Below, piece by piece: positions 18,352-28,465 of a stretch of DNA of 64,000 nucleotides. Source of the stretch: Thiomicrorhabdus xiamenensis. Its GTDB lineage: Bacteria; Pseudomonadota; Gammaproteobacteria; Thiomicrospirales; Thiomicrospiraceae. The first letter of the stretch is position 1; every line of letters starts with the position of its first letter. The stretch is from contig NZ_CP054020.1 in assembly GCF_013282625.1 (NCBI RefSeq), forward strand, positions 2,232,001 to 2,296,000, written 5' to 3'. The notes beneath the pieces were generated by a model that saw nothing but the letters and a program-made list of their open reading frames with translations, had not been told where the DNA came from and did not search any database. Position numbers and translations under genes: made by a program.

Positions 18352-20421
18352 TTACAGTCGCGAAATATCCGCAACCTGCATAAACAACTGATAGATCTGA
18401 TTCAACAGCGCCAAACGGTTGTTGCGAATCGCTGCGTCGTCAGCCATAACCATGACGCTATCGAAGAAGCCGTCGACCTCTTCGCGAATAGTCGCCAGCT
18501 GCTCCATCGCCGCAATGTAATCTTTGTCGGCAATCAAATTGCTTACCGATTCACGCAACTGATCCAACTTGGCGAACAGCGCGCTTTCGGCATCATCTGC
18601 AAACAGTCCGGTATCGACCGTTTCCGCAATCTCACCGTCGACTTTTTTCAGCAGGTTAGCGATACGCTTATTGGCCGCACTCAAACTTTCCGCACCGTCG
18701 ATCTGTGCAAAGGCCTTGACGGCATCGATACGTTTGGCGAAGTCCAGTGGATGCGTCGGCGCACAAGAACGAACCGCTTCAAACTGTTCGGCGGTAACGC
18801 CCTGATCGGCAAAATACGCTTTCAGACGACTGACAATAAAGTCATAGATATCGGCAACCAGTTCGTCTCCGGCGTTCACCTGCGGATGCAGATCCAGCGC
18901 AAAACGGATCATCAGCATCAGATCCAGATTCAGCTCTTTTTCGATAATGATACGCAGCATACCCAAAGCCGAACGGCGTAGAGCAAACGGATCCTTATCT
19001 CCGCTCGGTACCTGGCCGATACCGTAAATACCGGTAATCGTATCCAGTTTATCGGCAATCGCCAGCGCCTGTGCGACGGCAGAATTCGGCAGCTCATCAC
19101 CGGCAAAACGCGGCTGATATTGCGCATCCAAAGCGTCGGCTACCTGCTGGTCTTCTTTCTGCTCCATGGCGTAGTAACGCCCCATAATCCCTTGCAGTTC
19201 CGGGAACTCGCCGACCATTTCCGACATCAAGTCGCATTTAGACAGACGTGCGGCACGTTCAAGAATCTGCGACTCCGCACCCAAAGGCTTACCGACTTTG
19301 ACCGTCAGAGTTTCCAGACGCTCGACCTTGTCGAACAGAGTTCCAAGCTGCTGCTGGAAGACCACTGTTTTCAAACGCGGCAGGAAATCGTCCAACGGTT
19401 GCTTGCGATCCTGATCCCAGAAGAATTTCGCATCCGACAGACGCGGACGAATCACACGCTCATTACCCGATTTCACCGAAGCCGGATTCGAGCTTTCGAT
19501 ATTCGAAATGGTGATGAACTTCGCCATCAGTTTGCCGTTGGCATCCAGCATATGGAAGTATTTCTGGTGTCCTTTCATCGCCGACACCAGCGCTTCTGAA
19601 GGCACGTTCAGGAAAACCTCGTCGAAGTCGCCGACGATCGCCTGTGGCCATTCATTCAATGCGGTAACTTCTTCCAACAGATCTTCGTCGATCTGTGCAA
19701 TGCCGCCCTCGGCTTTCGCGGCCGCTTCGACCTGCGCACGAATCATATCGGAGCGCGTATCGAAATCGGCCTGAACATAGCCTTGGGTACACAGGGTATT
19801 GATGTAATCTGCCGGTTTAGCAATCTCGATTGCCTGCGGTGCGTGGAAACGGTGACCGCGCGTCGTATTGCCGGTTTGGTGACCAAGAATGGTTGCTGGA
19901 ACCACCTTATCGTCCATCAGCATCACAGCCCAATGAACCGGACGCACGAATTCGACATCCGAAGCGCCCCAGCGCATACGTTTCGGAATCGGCAACTTGG
20001 CCAGCGACTGATTGACGATTTCAGGAAGCAGCTCGGCGGAACCCTGTCCTTTCTGTTCCTGCATAAACGCCATCCAGACACCTTTGTCGGTATCGATCTC
20101 GACCAGATCAGCAACCTCCGCTCCGCAACCGCGGGCAAATCCTTGCAGCGCCTTGGTCGGATTGCCGTCAGCATCGAATGCCGCTTTTTTCGCCGGCCCT
20201 TTCTTCTCAACGGTTTTATCGTCTTGCTTGGCCTGTAACTCCTGAATACGAACCGCCAAACGACGTGGAGACGCGTACAGAGAGACGGCGCCATAGCTTA
20301 GCTCCGCATCGATCAGACCCGCTTCAATGCCTGCGCCAAAAGCCTGACTCAGTTTTTTCAGCGCCTTTGGAGGCAACTCTTCGGTTCCAATTTCTACTAG
20401 AAAATCGACAGTCTGAGTCAT
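18352..20421 (-). CDS. glyS: Glycine--tRNA ligase beta subunit
   Basis: 689 residues, as expected for the bacterial beta subunit. It opens with DFLVEIGTEELPPKALKKL and carries the family blocks RRLAVRI, KRMRWG, VRPVHWAV and, toward the C-terminus, the HD-like and anticodon-binding regions (DPFALRRSALGMLRI). With GlyQ it forms the alpha2beta2 enzyme charging tRNA-Gly. The start overlaps the glyQ stop by one base (TAATG), indicating translational coupling. Confidence 0.98.
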   Translation of the reverse strand: MTQTVDFLVEIGTEELPPKALKKLSQAFGAGIEAGLIDAELSYGAVSLYASPRRLAVRIQELQAKQDDKTVEKKGPAKKAAFDADGNPTKALQGFARGCGAEVADLVEIDTDKGVWMAFMQEQKGQGSAELLPEIVNQSLAKLPIPKRMRWGASDVEFVRPVHWAVMLMDDKVVPATILGHQTGNTTRGHRFHAPQAIEIAKPADYINTLCTQGYVQADFDTRSDMIRAQVEAAAKAEGGIAQIDEDLLEEVTALNEWPQAIVGDFDEVFLNVPSEALVSAMKGHQKYFHMLDANGKLMAKFITISNIESSNPASVKSGNERVIRPRLSDAKFFWDQDRKQPLDDFLPRLKTVVFQQQLGTLFDKVERLETLTVKVGKPLGAESQILERAARLSKCDLMSEMVGEFPELQGIMGRYYAMEQKEDQQVADALDAQYQPRFAGDELPNSAVAQALAIADKLDTITGIYGIGQVPSGDKDPFALRRSALGMLRIIIEKELNLDLMLMIRFALDLHPQVNAGDELVADIYDFIVSRLKAYFADQGVTAEQFEAVRSCAPTHPLDFAKRIDAVKAFAQIDGAESLSAANKRIANLLKKVDGEIAETVDTGLFADDAESALFAKLDQLRESVSNLIADKDYIAAMEQLATIREEVDGFFDSVMVMADDAAIRNNRLALLNQIYQLFMQVADISRL

Positions 20422-21347
20422 TATTTTGCCTCCCCTTGTGAATCTTTAACTAATGGGAAGCCTAAAGCTTCACGTCCTTCATAATATGCTTCGGCAATCT
20501 GACGTGCCATGGTGCGCACGCGACCGATAAAACGTGCACGTTCGGTCACCGAAATAGCGTGACGTGCATCCAGCATGTTGAAAGCGTGCGACGCTTTCAA
20601 TACTTGCTCGTAAGCCGGCAACGGAAGTTTGTCTTCAACCAGCTTGGCAAAAATTTCTTCACATTCGTCGAAAGTACGGAACAGTTTCTCGGTATCCGCT
20701 TTCTCGAAGTTATAGGCTGACATCTCAACCTCGTTCTGATGGAAGACATCGCCGTAGGTGACTTTCCCCCCCGGTCCGTCAACCCAGGTCAGGTCATAAA
20801 CCGAATTCACGCCCTGAAGATACATGGCGATACGCTCAAGACCGTATGTAATCTCACCGGTCACCGGACGACACTCCAAACCACCGACCTGCTGGAAGTA
20901 GGTGAACTGTGTGACTTCCATGCCGTTCATCCAAACTTCCCAACCCAGACCCCAGGCACCCAAAGTCGGCGATTCCCAGTTGTCTTCAACGAAACGGATA
21001 TCGTGCTCCAGCGGATCAATTCCAAGACGTTTCAGGGACTCAAGATACAACTCCTGAATATTATCCGGAGACGGTTTTAACATCACCTGGAACTGGTAGT
21101 AATGCTGCAGACGGTTCGGGTTTTCGCCGTAACGACCGTCGGTTGGGCGACGGCAAGGCTGAACATAAGCAGCGCGCCAAGGCTCCGGCCCGATCGAACG
21201 CAGGAAAGTCGAAGGGTGAAAAGTCCCCGCGCCCATTTCGTTGTCATAGGGCTGCATGACGACGCATCCCTGTTCCGCCCAGAACGCTTGAAGGGTTTGA
21301 ATCAGACCTTGAAAGGTACGAATATCTGTTGCTGCTTGTGCCGACAC
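20421..21347 (-). CDS. glyQ: Glycine--tRNA ligase alpha subunit
   Basis: 308 residues containing the class II catalytic core: [51 protein letters not shown] and [22 protein letters not shown]. It forms glycyl-adenylate and charges tRNA-Gly with GlyS. The start is a GTG at 21345-21347 with a poor ribosome site. First gene of glyQS; divergent from the TusA-like gene. Confidence 0.98.
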   Translation of the reverse strand: MSAQAATDIRTFQGLIQTLQAFWAEQGCVVMQPYDNEMGAGTFHPSTFLRSIGPEPWRAAYVQPCRRPTDGRYGENPNRLQHYYQFQVMLKPSPDNIQELYLESLKRLGIDPLEHDIRFVEDNWESPTLGAWGLGWEVWMNGMEVTQFTYFQQVGGLECRPVTGEITYGLERIAMYLQGVNSVYDLTWVDGPGGKVTYGDVFHQNEVEMSAYNFEKADTEKLFRTFDECEEIFAKLVEDKLPLPAYEQVLKASHAFNMLDARHAISVTERARFIGRVRTMARQIAEAYYEGREALGFPLVKDSQGEAK

Positions 21348-21490
21348 AGGATTAAACCTCTTGATAAATTTTGTACAATGCTTGCATCGCCCGCCCTTTT
21401 GAGTGGAAAGAATTCAGGCCAACGATAAAATTTTAAAAATTGGCTGATTATAGCGCATTATCGAATAGGGTTTAACTCTAAGGAGAAAAA

Positions 21491-21724
21491 GTGAATACAG
21501 AGATAATAGATGCCAAAGGACTGAAATGCCCGATGCCGGTCATTAAACTGCAACAAGCGGTACGAAAATCCGAAAATGGCGACGAACTGAGTATCGCCTG
21601 CACCGACCTCGGAGCGGAAAAAGACATCGCCAGCTGGGCCAAAGTCAATAAACACCAACTTCTGGCAGTTGAAAAAACCGATTACGGCCTGCTCATTTCG
21701 ATCAAAGTGGACGCCCTGAAATAA
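21491..21724 (+). CDS. TusA-family sulfurtransferase / SirA-like protein
   Basis: 77 residues, a single TusA domain. The active-site sulfur carrier is Cys13 in GLKCPMPVIKL. Such proteins relay persulfide sulfur, in tRNA thiolation or, in sulfur oxidisers, in cytoplasmic sulfur trafficking. The start is a GTG at 21491 with AGGAG upstream. It is not next to dsr or hdr genes, so the pathway cannot be assigned. Confidence 0.88.
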   Translation: MNTEIIDAKGLKCPMPVIKLQQAVRKSENGDELSIACTDLGAEKDIASWAKVNKHQLLAVEKTDYGLLISIKVDALK

Positions 21725-21885
21725 CGTAATAAATTAAAGCCATCAACCAATAACTATTATCTATAAAAAACAATAAAACGCTCACCATTTCATATTGAAG
21801 ATGATTTGACTATAATCAATAGATAAATAACGGTTTTTGTGCACAACCGTTAACCGGAAACGATAGAGAGTCCTTCGATACGCTT

Positions 21886-23199
21886 ATGAAAAACTGGCCA
21901 ATTTCCTTTCATATCGCAACGCTAGCCGTCCTTTCAGGATTGCTGGTTTTCTTGCTAGCCGCCATCCCTTCCAAATCTGACGCCAATCTGCCGGTCGAAC
22001 CGGAATCATTGCCGCTACCGAAGCTTGATTTAAGCAAATCGGCAGCCATTGGCGCAGCACAAGCGAACGAGATGGAAACATCGCAGAATAACTGGATTCA
22101 AAAAACCGTTACCATTAAACGCAACGACGCCTTAAGTACCGCGCTTGAGCGCATTGGTGTCGGGGCATCGACGGTTTATAAAATCAGCCAAACCAAAAAC
22201 AGCGATCTGATGACCAATCTTAAGGTCGGTGACAAGCTGACCGTCTGGCTGGATCAGAACAGCGGTCTGCAACGCATCGTCTATCCGAAATCGAAAACAC
22301 TGGATCATGAACTGATTCGCACCGATACCGGTTTTCGTATCAACAAGGTTGAAAAGTCGGTGGAGATCCGCACCAAAACTGCTTACGGTGAGATCAAAGG
22401 GGCGTTCTACCCGGCGGCCGAGCGTGCCGGTTTGAGCCCTAAAAGCATTATGCAACTGGCCGAGATGCTTGCTTGGGATGTCGACCTTTCCCGCGAATTG
22501 CGCGACGGCGACTACTTCAAAGTCATCTACGAAACGCGCTATCTGAACGACGAATACATCGGTGACGGTGATATTTTGGCGGTACAGATCACCTCCGACG
22601 GCGGTAAACAGATTCACAACGGCTTTATCCTGCGCGACGGCGATGAAGTGATCGGCTACTATGACGAAAACGGCAATAACCTGAAAAAAGCCTTCCTTAA
22701 GGCGCCGTTGGATACCGTCAGAATTACTTCGCGTTTCAACCCGAAACGACTGCACCCGATTTTCGGTAAACGCCGACCACACCGTGGTGTTGACTATGGC
22801 GCGCCAACCGGAACACCTATTAAAGTAACCGGTAACGGTCAGATCGTCTATCGCGGTTGGAAAGGCGGCTACGGCAAGGTAGTCAAAGTGCGCCACAACA
22901 ATACCTACACCACGATGTATGCGCACATGTCGCGTTTCGGCAAATACAAAAAAGGTCAGATGGTTAAACAGGGACAGGTTATCGGTTATGTCGGTAGCAC
23001 CGGGAATTCAACCGGAGCGCACCTGCATTACGAATTCCATATGAACGGGAAACACGTTGACCCTCTGAAAATCAAATTCCCGGCAGCAGGCCCGGTTAAT
23101 GCCAAATACAAACAGGATTTCCTGCGACGCAGTCACTTCCTGTTAGGCCAGCTTGACCGCTTGGACCAGAGTACGCAGTTGGCTTTCAATTTTGAGTAA
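21886..23199 (+). CDS. M23-family murein DD-endopeptidase, MepM-like
   Basis: 437 residues. An N-terminal membrane anchor (about 7-27) is followed by an OapA/LysM-like peptidoglycan-binding region (about 65-135), an intermediate domain, and a LytM/M23 zinc peptidase domain. The zinc ligands are visible: His299 and Asp303 in HRGVDYG and the HxH pair His379/His381 in GAHLHYEF. This order matches MepM/YebA, which cuts D-Ala-mDAP cross-links to let the wall expand. Its stop overlaps the likely anmK start, linking hydrolysis and recycling of peptidoglycan. Confidence 0.93.
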   Translation: MKNWPISFHIATLAVLSGLLVFLLAAIPSKSDANLPVEPESLPLPKLDLSKSAAIGAAQANEMETSQNNWIQKTVTIKRNDALSTALERIGVGASTVYKISQTKNSDLMTNLKVGDKLTVWLDQNSGLQRIVYPKSKTLDHELIRTDTGFRINKVEKSVEIRTKTAYGEIKGAFYPAAERAGLSPKSIMQLAEMLAWDVDLSRELRDGDYFKVIYETRYLNDEYIGDGDILAVQITSDGGKQIHNGFILRDGDEVIGYYDENGNNLKKAFLKAPLDTVRITSRFNPKRLHPIFGKRRPHRGVDYGAPTGTPIKVTGNGQIVYRGWKGGYGKVVKVRHNNTYTTMYAHMSRFGKYKKGQMVKQGQVIGYVGSTGNSTGAHLHYEFHMNGKHVDPLKIKFPAAGPVNAKYKQDFLRRSHFLLGQLDRLDQSTQLAFNFE

Positions 23200-24334
23200 A
23201 GCACCTTCCAGTCAGGCCGAGGAACTCTATATCGGCCTGATGTCCGGCACCAGCGTTGACGCCGTGGATGCAGCGCTGATTGCCATCTGCGACCAATCTC
23301 TTCAACTCAAACATTTCACAACCACCCCAATTCCCGACAAGCTTAAACAGTTACTGCTTGAGTGCAACAGTGAGCAAAAACTCAGTTTACAATCTTTCAG
23401 CCAGCTACACAGTCAAATGGGGCAACTATTTGCCGCAGCGGTAGCTCAGCTTTTACGCGAAACCGGATTGGAAGCCCGCGACATTACCGCTATCGGCAGT
23501 CACGGACAAACCATTTATCATGCACCGGATTTAATGATGAGCCTGCAAATCGGCCATCCGGCCATTATCGCTAAACACAGCGGCATCACCACGGTGGGCG
23601 ACTTCCGGGTTGACGATATGGCGCTCGGCGGTCAAGGCGCTCCCTTTGCACCGGTTTTCCATCAACGCCTGTTTTCCGAGCCCGAACAGACAGTGATTGC
23701 GGTCAATATCGGCGGCATTGCCAATATCAGCTTACTTCCAGCCGATCACGCCACCGAGGCCGTCACCGGCTGGGATACCGGGCCGGGCAACGGTCTGATC
23801 GACGAAGCTTGCCAAAAACTGTTCGCCTGCTCATATGACAGAAATGGTGATCTAGCCAGACAAGGCGCAGTACAAACCGCCGTACTGGACTCCCTTGTGC
23901 AAGACAGCTATTTCCAGCAGCCCGCACCGAAAAGCTCCGGCCGCGATTACTTTAACTGGCCGTGGCTAGTGGAGAAACTGGGCAATGATTTTGCCCAACG
24001 AATAGACGCACATGACCTCTTGGCGACTTTGACCGAGCTGACCGCCGTCAGCATCGCGCAACAGGTTCGCCCGGCGCTCGGCGAGCAAACCGGAAATAGC
24101 GTCTGGATTTGTGGAGGCGGAGCTTTCAACCGCTATCTGCTTGAGCGGATTCAGGCTCACCTGCCTGCTTGCACGGTCTGCTCAAGCAGTGATGCCGGAC
24201 ATGATCCGAATGCGATCGAAGGGATGCTGTTTGCCTGGCTGGCGCACGAACGCCTACATAATCGACCAGTCAAACTCAGCGCAGTAACCGGTGCCGAACG
24301 GGATGCCGTTCTCGGCGGCATCTGGCACCCTTAA
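23192..24334 (+). CDS. anmK: Anhydro-N-acetylmuramic acid kinase
   Basis: About 380 residues from the TTG at 23192, placing the family start LYIGLMSGTSVDAVDAAL near the N-terminus as in E. coli; a longer frame begins at 23153 inside the previous gene. It has the ATP and sugar motifs IGSHGQTI, TVGDFR, NIGGIANIS, GWDTGPGN and CGGGAFN. AnmK phosphorylates and opens anhydroMurNAc to MurNAc-6-P in wall recycling. The start overlaps the mepM-like stop, consistent with one peptidoglycan-turnover transcript. Confidence 0.94.
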   Translation: MSKAPSSQAEELYIGLMSGTSVDAVDAALIAICDQSLQLKHFTTTPIPDKLKQLLLECNSEQKLSLQSFSQLHSQMGQLFAAAVAQLLRETGLEARDITAIGSHGQTIYHAPDLMMSLQIGHPAIIAKHSGITTVGDFRVDDMALGGQGAPFAPVFHQRLFSEPEQTVIAVNIGGIANISLLPADHATEAVTGWDTGPGNGLIDEACQKLFACSYDRNGDLARQGAVQTAVLDSLVQDSYFQQPAPKSSGRDYFNWPWLVEKLGNDFAQRIDAHDLLATLTELTAVSIAQQVRPALGEQTGNSVWICGGGAFNRYLLERIQAHLPACTVCSSSDAGHDPNAIEGMLFAWLAHERLHNRPVKLSAVTGAERDAVLGGIWHP

Positions 24335-24375
24335 TACAAACTTAAAGCGAATAAAAACGGTTATTTTTTTCGCGG

Positions 24376-25398
24376 CTATTTCTTTTTAAAATCCCGATAG
24401 GCGTTAACGCTGGAACGCAAAGCCAGTTCCGCCGGATAAGGGTGAATGATTTTCTGGGTCGCCAGATAATCGCTGCCAAAGTGATGAATCCACTGTTCGA
24501 TCAATTTCATCACGCTGACCAGCGGCACTATGCCCAACTTAAACTCCGCCAGCGTCTGCTGATAAAACTCTTTCTCACTCTCACCGAGCTGATCCTTAAA
24601 ATAGCCGTACATATGCTCGATGGCATTAACCATTTTACCGCGTGAAGTCGAGGTACCCACCGCCTGCAAAAACAGTTCGCCGTAACGTTGAAGACTCTCA
24701 GACAGATTGGCTTTAGCGGCTTCGGCAACAATCGGCCCCATCTTGCGGTACAGCCCTTCGTTTTTGGATAACAACAGATATTTGTGATCACGATGGAAGC
24801 TTTGCAACTCGGCAACCGAAGGATCGCTATGCACAAACTCGCGCCAGCGTGCCGCAGAAAAGATATGCAACATAAAATTTTCTCGCAGCCAGGCGTCCTG
24901 CAGACGCCCTTCCTCTTCAATTGCAATCATCGGAAACTCGCGACGCAGGTTTTTGGTAAACAGACCGGCATCCATCGGATCCTGGGATCCGAACCATTCA
25001 CCCGTTGGGCGATACACCTTGATCCGTTCCAAACCGCAACTCGGAGAGCGCGACTTAACCACCGCCCCGTCGATCTCTTGCTGATGAAAGAAACGCATCT
25101 TCTTGTCGGTATAGTCCTGCAATCCGTCGGTATAGTCCGAACCGGATTTCGGGCCCATCACGCGAATTTCCCCTTCGACCCCAACCAGACGGACCGTTTC
25201 ACGCGGCGTTCCAATAACCGCCGCCTCCGGGCAAAAACGTTTAAACTCGACATAATCGGCCAGCTTGTAACGCACAAAATCATATTGCGCATGCCCACCG
25301 TTGTAACGACACTCCGTACCCAACAGACAATCAGAAACGGCAATTTTCGGTTTCGGAAATGCCACTTGCGGATATCTTCTGTTAATCGCCTGATTCAT
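24376..25398 (-). CDS. DUF523/DUF1722 two-domain protein (YbgA-like)
   Basis: 340 residues. The N-terminal half is a DUF523 domain (VSDCLLGTECRYNGGH, CPEAAVIGTPRETVRL, SRSPSCGLERIKVY, with several conserved cysteines); the C-terminal half is a DUF1722 / YbgA domain (HRDHKYLLLSKN, YGELFLQAV, HMYGYFKD). The combination is common near photolyase and MerR genes, but none is seen here. The biochemical role is not established; a thiouracil-desulfurase role has been proposed for DUF523. It follows folM on the same strand. Confidence 0.85.
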   Translation of the reverse strand: MNQAINRRYPQVAFPKPKIAVSDCLLGTECRYNGGHAQYDFVRYKLADYVEFKRFCPEAAVIGTPRETVRLVGVEGEIRVMGPKSGSDYTDGLQDYTDKKMRFFHQQEIDGAVVKSRSPSCGLERIKVYRPTGEWFGSQDPMDAGLFTKNLRREFPMIAIEEEGRLQDAWLRENFMLHIFSAARWREFVHSDPSVAELQSFHRDHKYLLLSKNEGLYRKMGPIVAEAAKANLSESLQRYGELFLQAVGTSTSRGKMVNAIEHMYGYFKDQLGESEKEFYQQTLAEFKLGIVPLVSVMKLIEQWIHHFGSDYLATQKIIHPYPAELALRSSVNAYRDFKKK

Positions 25399-25437
25399 AT
25401 TACAAATCTCCTGCTGCGCGATCCAAAAACAGATGCG

Positions 25438-26163
25438 CTATTTGATTAAACGCACGCCACCATCCACCGGCATGCTGGCCCCGGTTATATAAGGATTATT
25501 CATCAGATACTGAACGCTTTGCCAGATCACCTCCGGCCCGGGCTCAATCGGCAAAAGCTGATTTTGCAGACGCTGCTGTTTATAAGATTCACTATCGTCC
25601 GCATGAAACATCAACAGTCCCGGCGCAATATCATTCACTTTGATCTGCGGTGCGAACTTACTGGCAAAAACGCGCATCTGGTTCTGCAACGCCGCCTTGG
25701 AGCTTAAATAGGCGATATAGTCGCTGCGGTTCAAATCGCAATTGGCGTCCGACAAACTGATAATATCTTTCAATCCGGAAGCAGTGTTTTTCAATAACCC
25801 CGATAACGCCATATTGATCCGGTAAGGCGTTTCGACATGCACCTTGAACAGTTGATCGTACAGTTCGGGCCGCTCGGCGATCTGGGCATCGGTCACCCAG
25901 ATGGAGGCGTTATGAATGATCGCCCGCAGACTCTCGATGTCATCGCGTAAATTTTCGAGCCAGCTCTGAAACTGCTCCTGATCACAAAAATCCACTTGAT
26001 AGACGATCGCTCCACGCTCGACCAGTCGGTCGATTTCCGGGCGCGGCTTACGATAAGTAATCACCACCGGATAGCGCCCCTGAGTGAGAAATTGCTCAGC
26101 CAGGTAGAACCCGACCCTTTGCCCGGCACCGGTTATTAAGACCGCTTGTTCGATTTTTGCCAC
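25438..26163 (-). CDS. folM: FolM-like dihydromonapterin/dihydrofolate reductase (SDR family)
   Basis: 241 residues with an SDR Rossmann fold. FolM-type features: an N-terminal LITGAGQRVGFYLAEQF in place of the usual TGxxxGxG, an HNAS segment, the YIAYLSSKAA active-site stretch (YxxxK modified as in FolM proteins) and the C-terminal ITGASMPVDGGVRL. FolM reduces dihydromonapterin to tetrahydromonapterin. The zinc-independent FolE2 at 35 kb also belongs to pterin metabolism but is not in the same operon. It overlaps the untranslated region of the divergent epimerase gene. Confidence 0.85.
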   Translation of the reverse strand: MAKIEQAVLITGAGQRVGFYLAEQFLTQGRYPVVITYRKPRPEIDRLVERGAIVYQVDFCDQEQFQSWLENLRDDIESLRAIIHNASIWVTDAQIAERPELYDQLFKVHVETPYRINMALSGLLKNTASGLKDIISLSDANCDLNRSDYIAYLSSKAALQNQMRVFASKFAPQIKVNDIAPGLLMFHADDSESYKQQRLQNQLLPIEPGPEVIWQSVQYLMNNPYITGASMPVDGGVRLIK

Positions 26164-26255
26164 AATTCATCCTTGCTGTTTCTGCGTATCCCTATAAAGA
26201 ATGGTACATTAAAAACGGCAAAAGTGAACACGCTCATACCCCAAAGGAGATTCGT

Positions 26256-27113
26256 ATGCAGATCACGATTCTGGGCGGCACCGGCATGATCGGTCAGGCG
26301 CTTAAGCAACATTTGAGTTCGCAACACACGGTGGAGTTATACGGTCGACAGGTTTTCAGTCAGCCGGAAAAACTGCTTGAGGCGATCAAGGACGCCGAAA
26401 TTATCATCCAGCTTGCCGGCGCCAATATCGGTGCGCGCTGGAATCCGGTATACAAACAGGAAATCTGGGACAGCCGTATCGACACCACCCGAATGCTGGC
26501 GCAGGCACTACAGGAAACTGCGAATCCGCCGCGTGTTTTTTGTGCCTCAGCCATCGGTTTCTATCCGCAGGCCGAAGCGTGTGAACATCATTACACGGAA
26601 AAGGATGTTCAACCCGGTGAAGATTTTCTGGCCCAGCTTTCGGTTGCCTGGGAAGAGGAAGCAAAAAAACTGGTTGCACCGGAGCTACTGACGATTACCC
26701 GTTTCGGCGTGGTGCTTTCGCCAAAAGGCGGAGCGCTGGCCAAAATGCTGCCGGCGTTCAAATTCGGTCTTGGCGGTCCGGTTGCTGGCGGCAGACAATG
26801 TTTCAGCTGGATTGATATTGATGATCTGTGCCGCGCCTACGCCTGGCTGATACAGCAACCGCAGATGCACGGCACTTTTAACCTGACCGCCCCGCACCCT
26901 CTGGCGCAAAAGGCGTTTGCCGAAACACTCGGCGAGGTTTTGCACCGTCCGACGATACTTCCGCTTCCTCTGTGGCAGTTGAAACTGATGTTCGGCGAAG
27001 GGGCGCAGGTTTTAACCCATAGCGCCAGTGTCTATCCGCAACGTTTACTGGATGAAGGGTTCGAGTTTAAATATCCGGATGCCAAAAGCAGCCTGAAACA
27101 CCTGCTGACATAA
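26256..27113 (+). CDS. TIGR01777-family NAD-dependent epimerase-like protein (YfcH/SDR39U1)
   Basis: 285 residues from the ATG at 26256, preceded by AAGGAG; an upstream frame is rejected because the NAD-binding motif starts immediately here (MQITILGGTGMIGQAL). Family features: LAGANIGARWNP, SAIGFYP, RFGVVLSPKGGALAKML, FSWIDIDDL, and the C-terminal DUF1731 (PQRLLDEGFEFKYP). The physiological substrate of this family is unknown. It is divergent from folM. Confidence 0.9.
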   Translation: MQITILGGTGMIGQALKQHLSSQHTVELYGRQVFSQPEKLLEAIKDAEIIIQLAGANIGARWNPVYKQEIWDSRIDTTRMLAQALQETANPPRVFCASAIGFYPQAEACEHHYTEKDVQPGEDFLAQLSVAWEEEAKKLVAPELLTITRFGVVLSPKGGALAKMLPAFKFGLGGPVAGGRQCFSWIDIDDLCRAYAWLIQQPQMHGTFNLTAPHPLAQKAFAETLGEVLHRPTILPLPLWQLKLMFGEGAQVLTHSASVYPQRLLDEGFEFKYPDAKSSLKHLLT

Positions 27114-27127
27114 AATGCAGATCTTGT

Positions 27128-27178
27128 GAGACCGGCCTGTAAAAGACCGGTCGCAACTTAACTCGCTAATTAAGTTGC
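27128..27178. terminator. Tandem hairpins between convergent epimerase-like gene and arsJ
   Basis: GACCGG..CCGGTC (27129-27151) is followed by a perfect nine-base stem GCAACTTAA/TTAAGTTGC (27153-27178) that includes the arsJ stop. Neither is followed by a strong T-run, so efficiency is uncertain. Confidence 0.45.
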
Positions 27179-28390
27179 TGTGACACTCGCCGGCTGGCGG
27201 ATTTTTCCGGCCAGTAATCCGGCCAGCAGAACGAAAACCGCCGCCGTCATCAAACAGGCCTCCATTCCGGCTACCTGATACACATAGCCGGACAACAATG
27301 TACCGACCAAACGCCCGGCGGCATTCGCCATATAGTAGAAACCGACGTCCTTGGAAGCCCCGTCCGCATCTGCATAAGAGACGATAAGATAAGAGTGCAC
27401 CGCGGAGTTGAGCGCAAACACAATCCCGAAAATCACCAGTCCAATCAACAGAATCCATTGCGGTTCTTTATTCAGAAAAAGCGCCATCAGAAAGGGAATC
27501 GCTCCGAGCGTGAAAGCCAACAGCTTGGCTGTATTAGCGGTCGGATTGCGTGATCCGTTATCCCCACCCTTCTTAATCCCGGTTAAAGCCGGTGCACTGG
27601 CCTGCACCATACCGTACCCGATAATCCAGAAAGCCATATAGGCGCCAATTGCCGTATGCTCCCACTGCAACACCGTTGCCAGATACAGCGGCAAAGCGAC
27701 CACAAACCAGATATCGCGTGCGCCGAACAGAAAAAAACGCGCCGCGGAAAGCATATTGATCGGCTGGCTTTTGGAAAAAATTTCACGGAACTTGTTTTTC
27801 TGTTTCGCCTTACCGATTTCCGATTGCAGCATCAGCAGCGACAACAGCCAAATCACCGCCAGAACCGAAGCCATTAACAGCATCGCGTCGGCAAAACCGA
27901 CCAATTCCAGCAACAGAGCCCCCACAAAAAAACCGGCACCCTTCAGAGCATTTTTCGAGCCGGTCAGCAAAGCCACCCAACGGTACATCTGACCGTCTTT
28001 TTCCTGGGTCAGCGATTTGATCGAGCTTTTGGCACTCATCTTATTGAGGTCTTTGGCGATCCCGGACAATGCCTGCGCCAGCATCACATAGGCGACCGAC
28101 AGCCAACTCGGATCGACCGTCAACATCAGCAAAGCGACAACCTGCAACGCCAGTCCGAGATTCATCGTCACCTTCAAACCAAGGTGTGCGCCAAGCCAGC
28201 CGCCGAACAGATTGGTTACGATGCCGAAAAACTCATACAACAGGAACAGCATGGCAATTTCCAGCGGGCTGTAACCAAGCTGATGAAAAAACAGCAACAC
28301 CAACATGCGCAGCGCGCCGTCGGTTACGGTAAAAGCCCAATAATTGGCGGTCACGATCCCGTATTGTGCAACGGGCGAGTGCAATGACAT
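27170..28390 (-). CDS. arsJ: Organoarsenical efflux permease ArsJ (MFS)
   Basis: 406 residues, about 12 membrane segments of the major facilitator type. ArsJ-type features are the N-terminal NYWAFTVTDGALRMLVLLFFHQLGY, the AKDLNKMSAKSS loop and the FLFGARDIWFVVALPLYL segment. ArsJ exports 1-arseno-3-phosphoglycerate, which a dedicated GAPDH makes from arsenate and which breaks down outside the cell, giving net arsenate export. The GAPDH gene lies 75 bases upstream on the same strand. AAAGGAG precedes the ATG. Last gene of the arsenic cluster. Confidence 0.95.
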   Translation of the reverse strand: MSLHSPVAQYGIVTANYWAFTVTDGALRMLVLLFFHQLGYSPLEIAMLFLLYEFFGIVTNLFGGWLGAHLGLKVTMNLGLALQVVALLMLTVDPSWLSVAYVMLAQALSGIAKDLNKMSAKSSIKSLTQEKDGQMYRWVALLTGSKNALKGAGFFVGALLLELVGFADAMLLMASVLAVIWLLSLLMLQSEIGKAKQKNKFREIFSKSQPINMLSAARFFLFGARDIWFVVALPLYLATVLQWEHTAIGAYMAFWIIGYGMVQASAPALTGIKKGGDNGSRNPTANTAKLLAFTLGAIPFLMALFLNKEPQWILLIGLVIFGIVFALNSAVHSYLIVSYADADGASKDVGFYYMANAAGRLVGTLLSGYVYQVAGMEACLMTAAVFVLLAGLLAGKIRQPASVTAT

Positions 28391-28465
28391 AAGAACTCCT
28401 TTGGAATGTTTATATCCTAACTGACCCGGACTGAACAGCGGCTGCCGTCCAGGTTCAATGCTTAA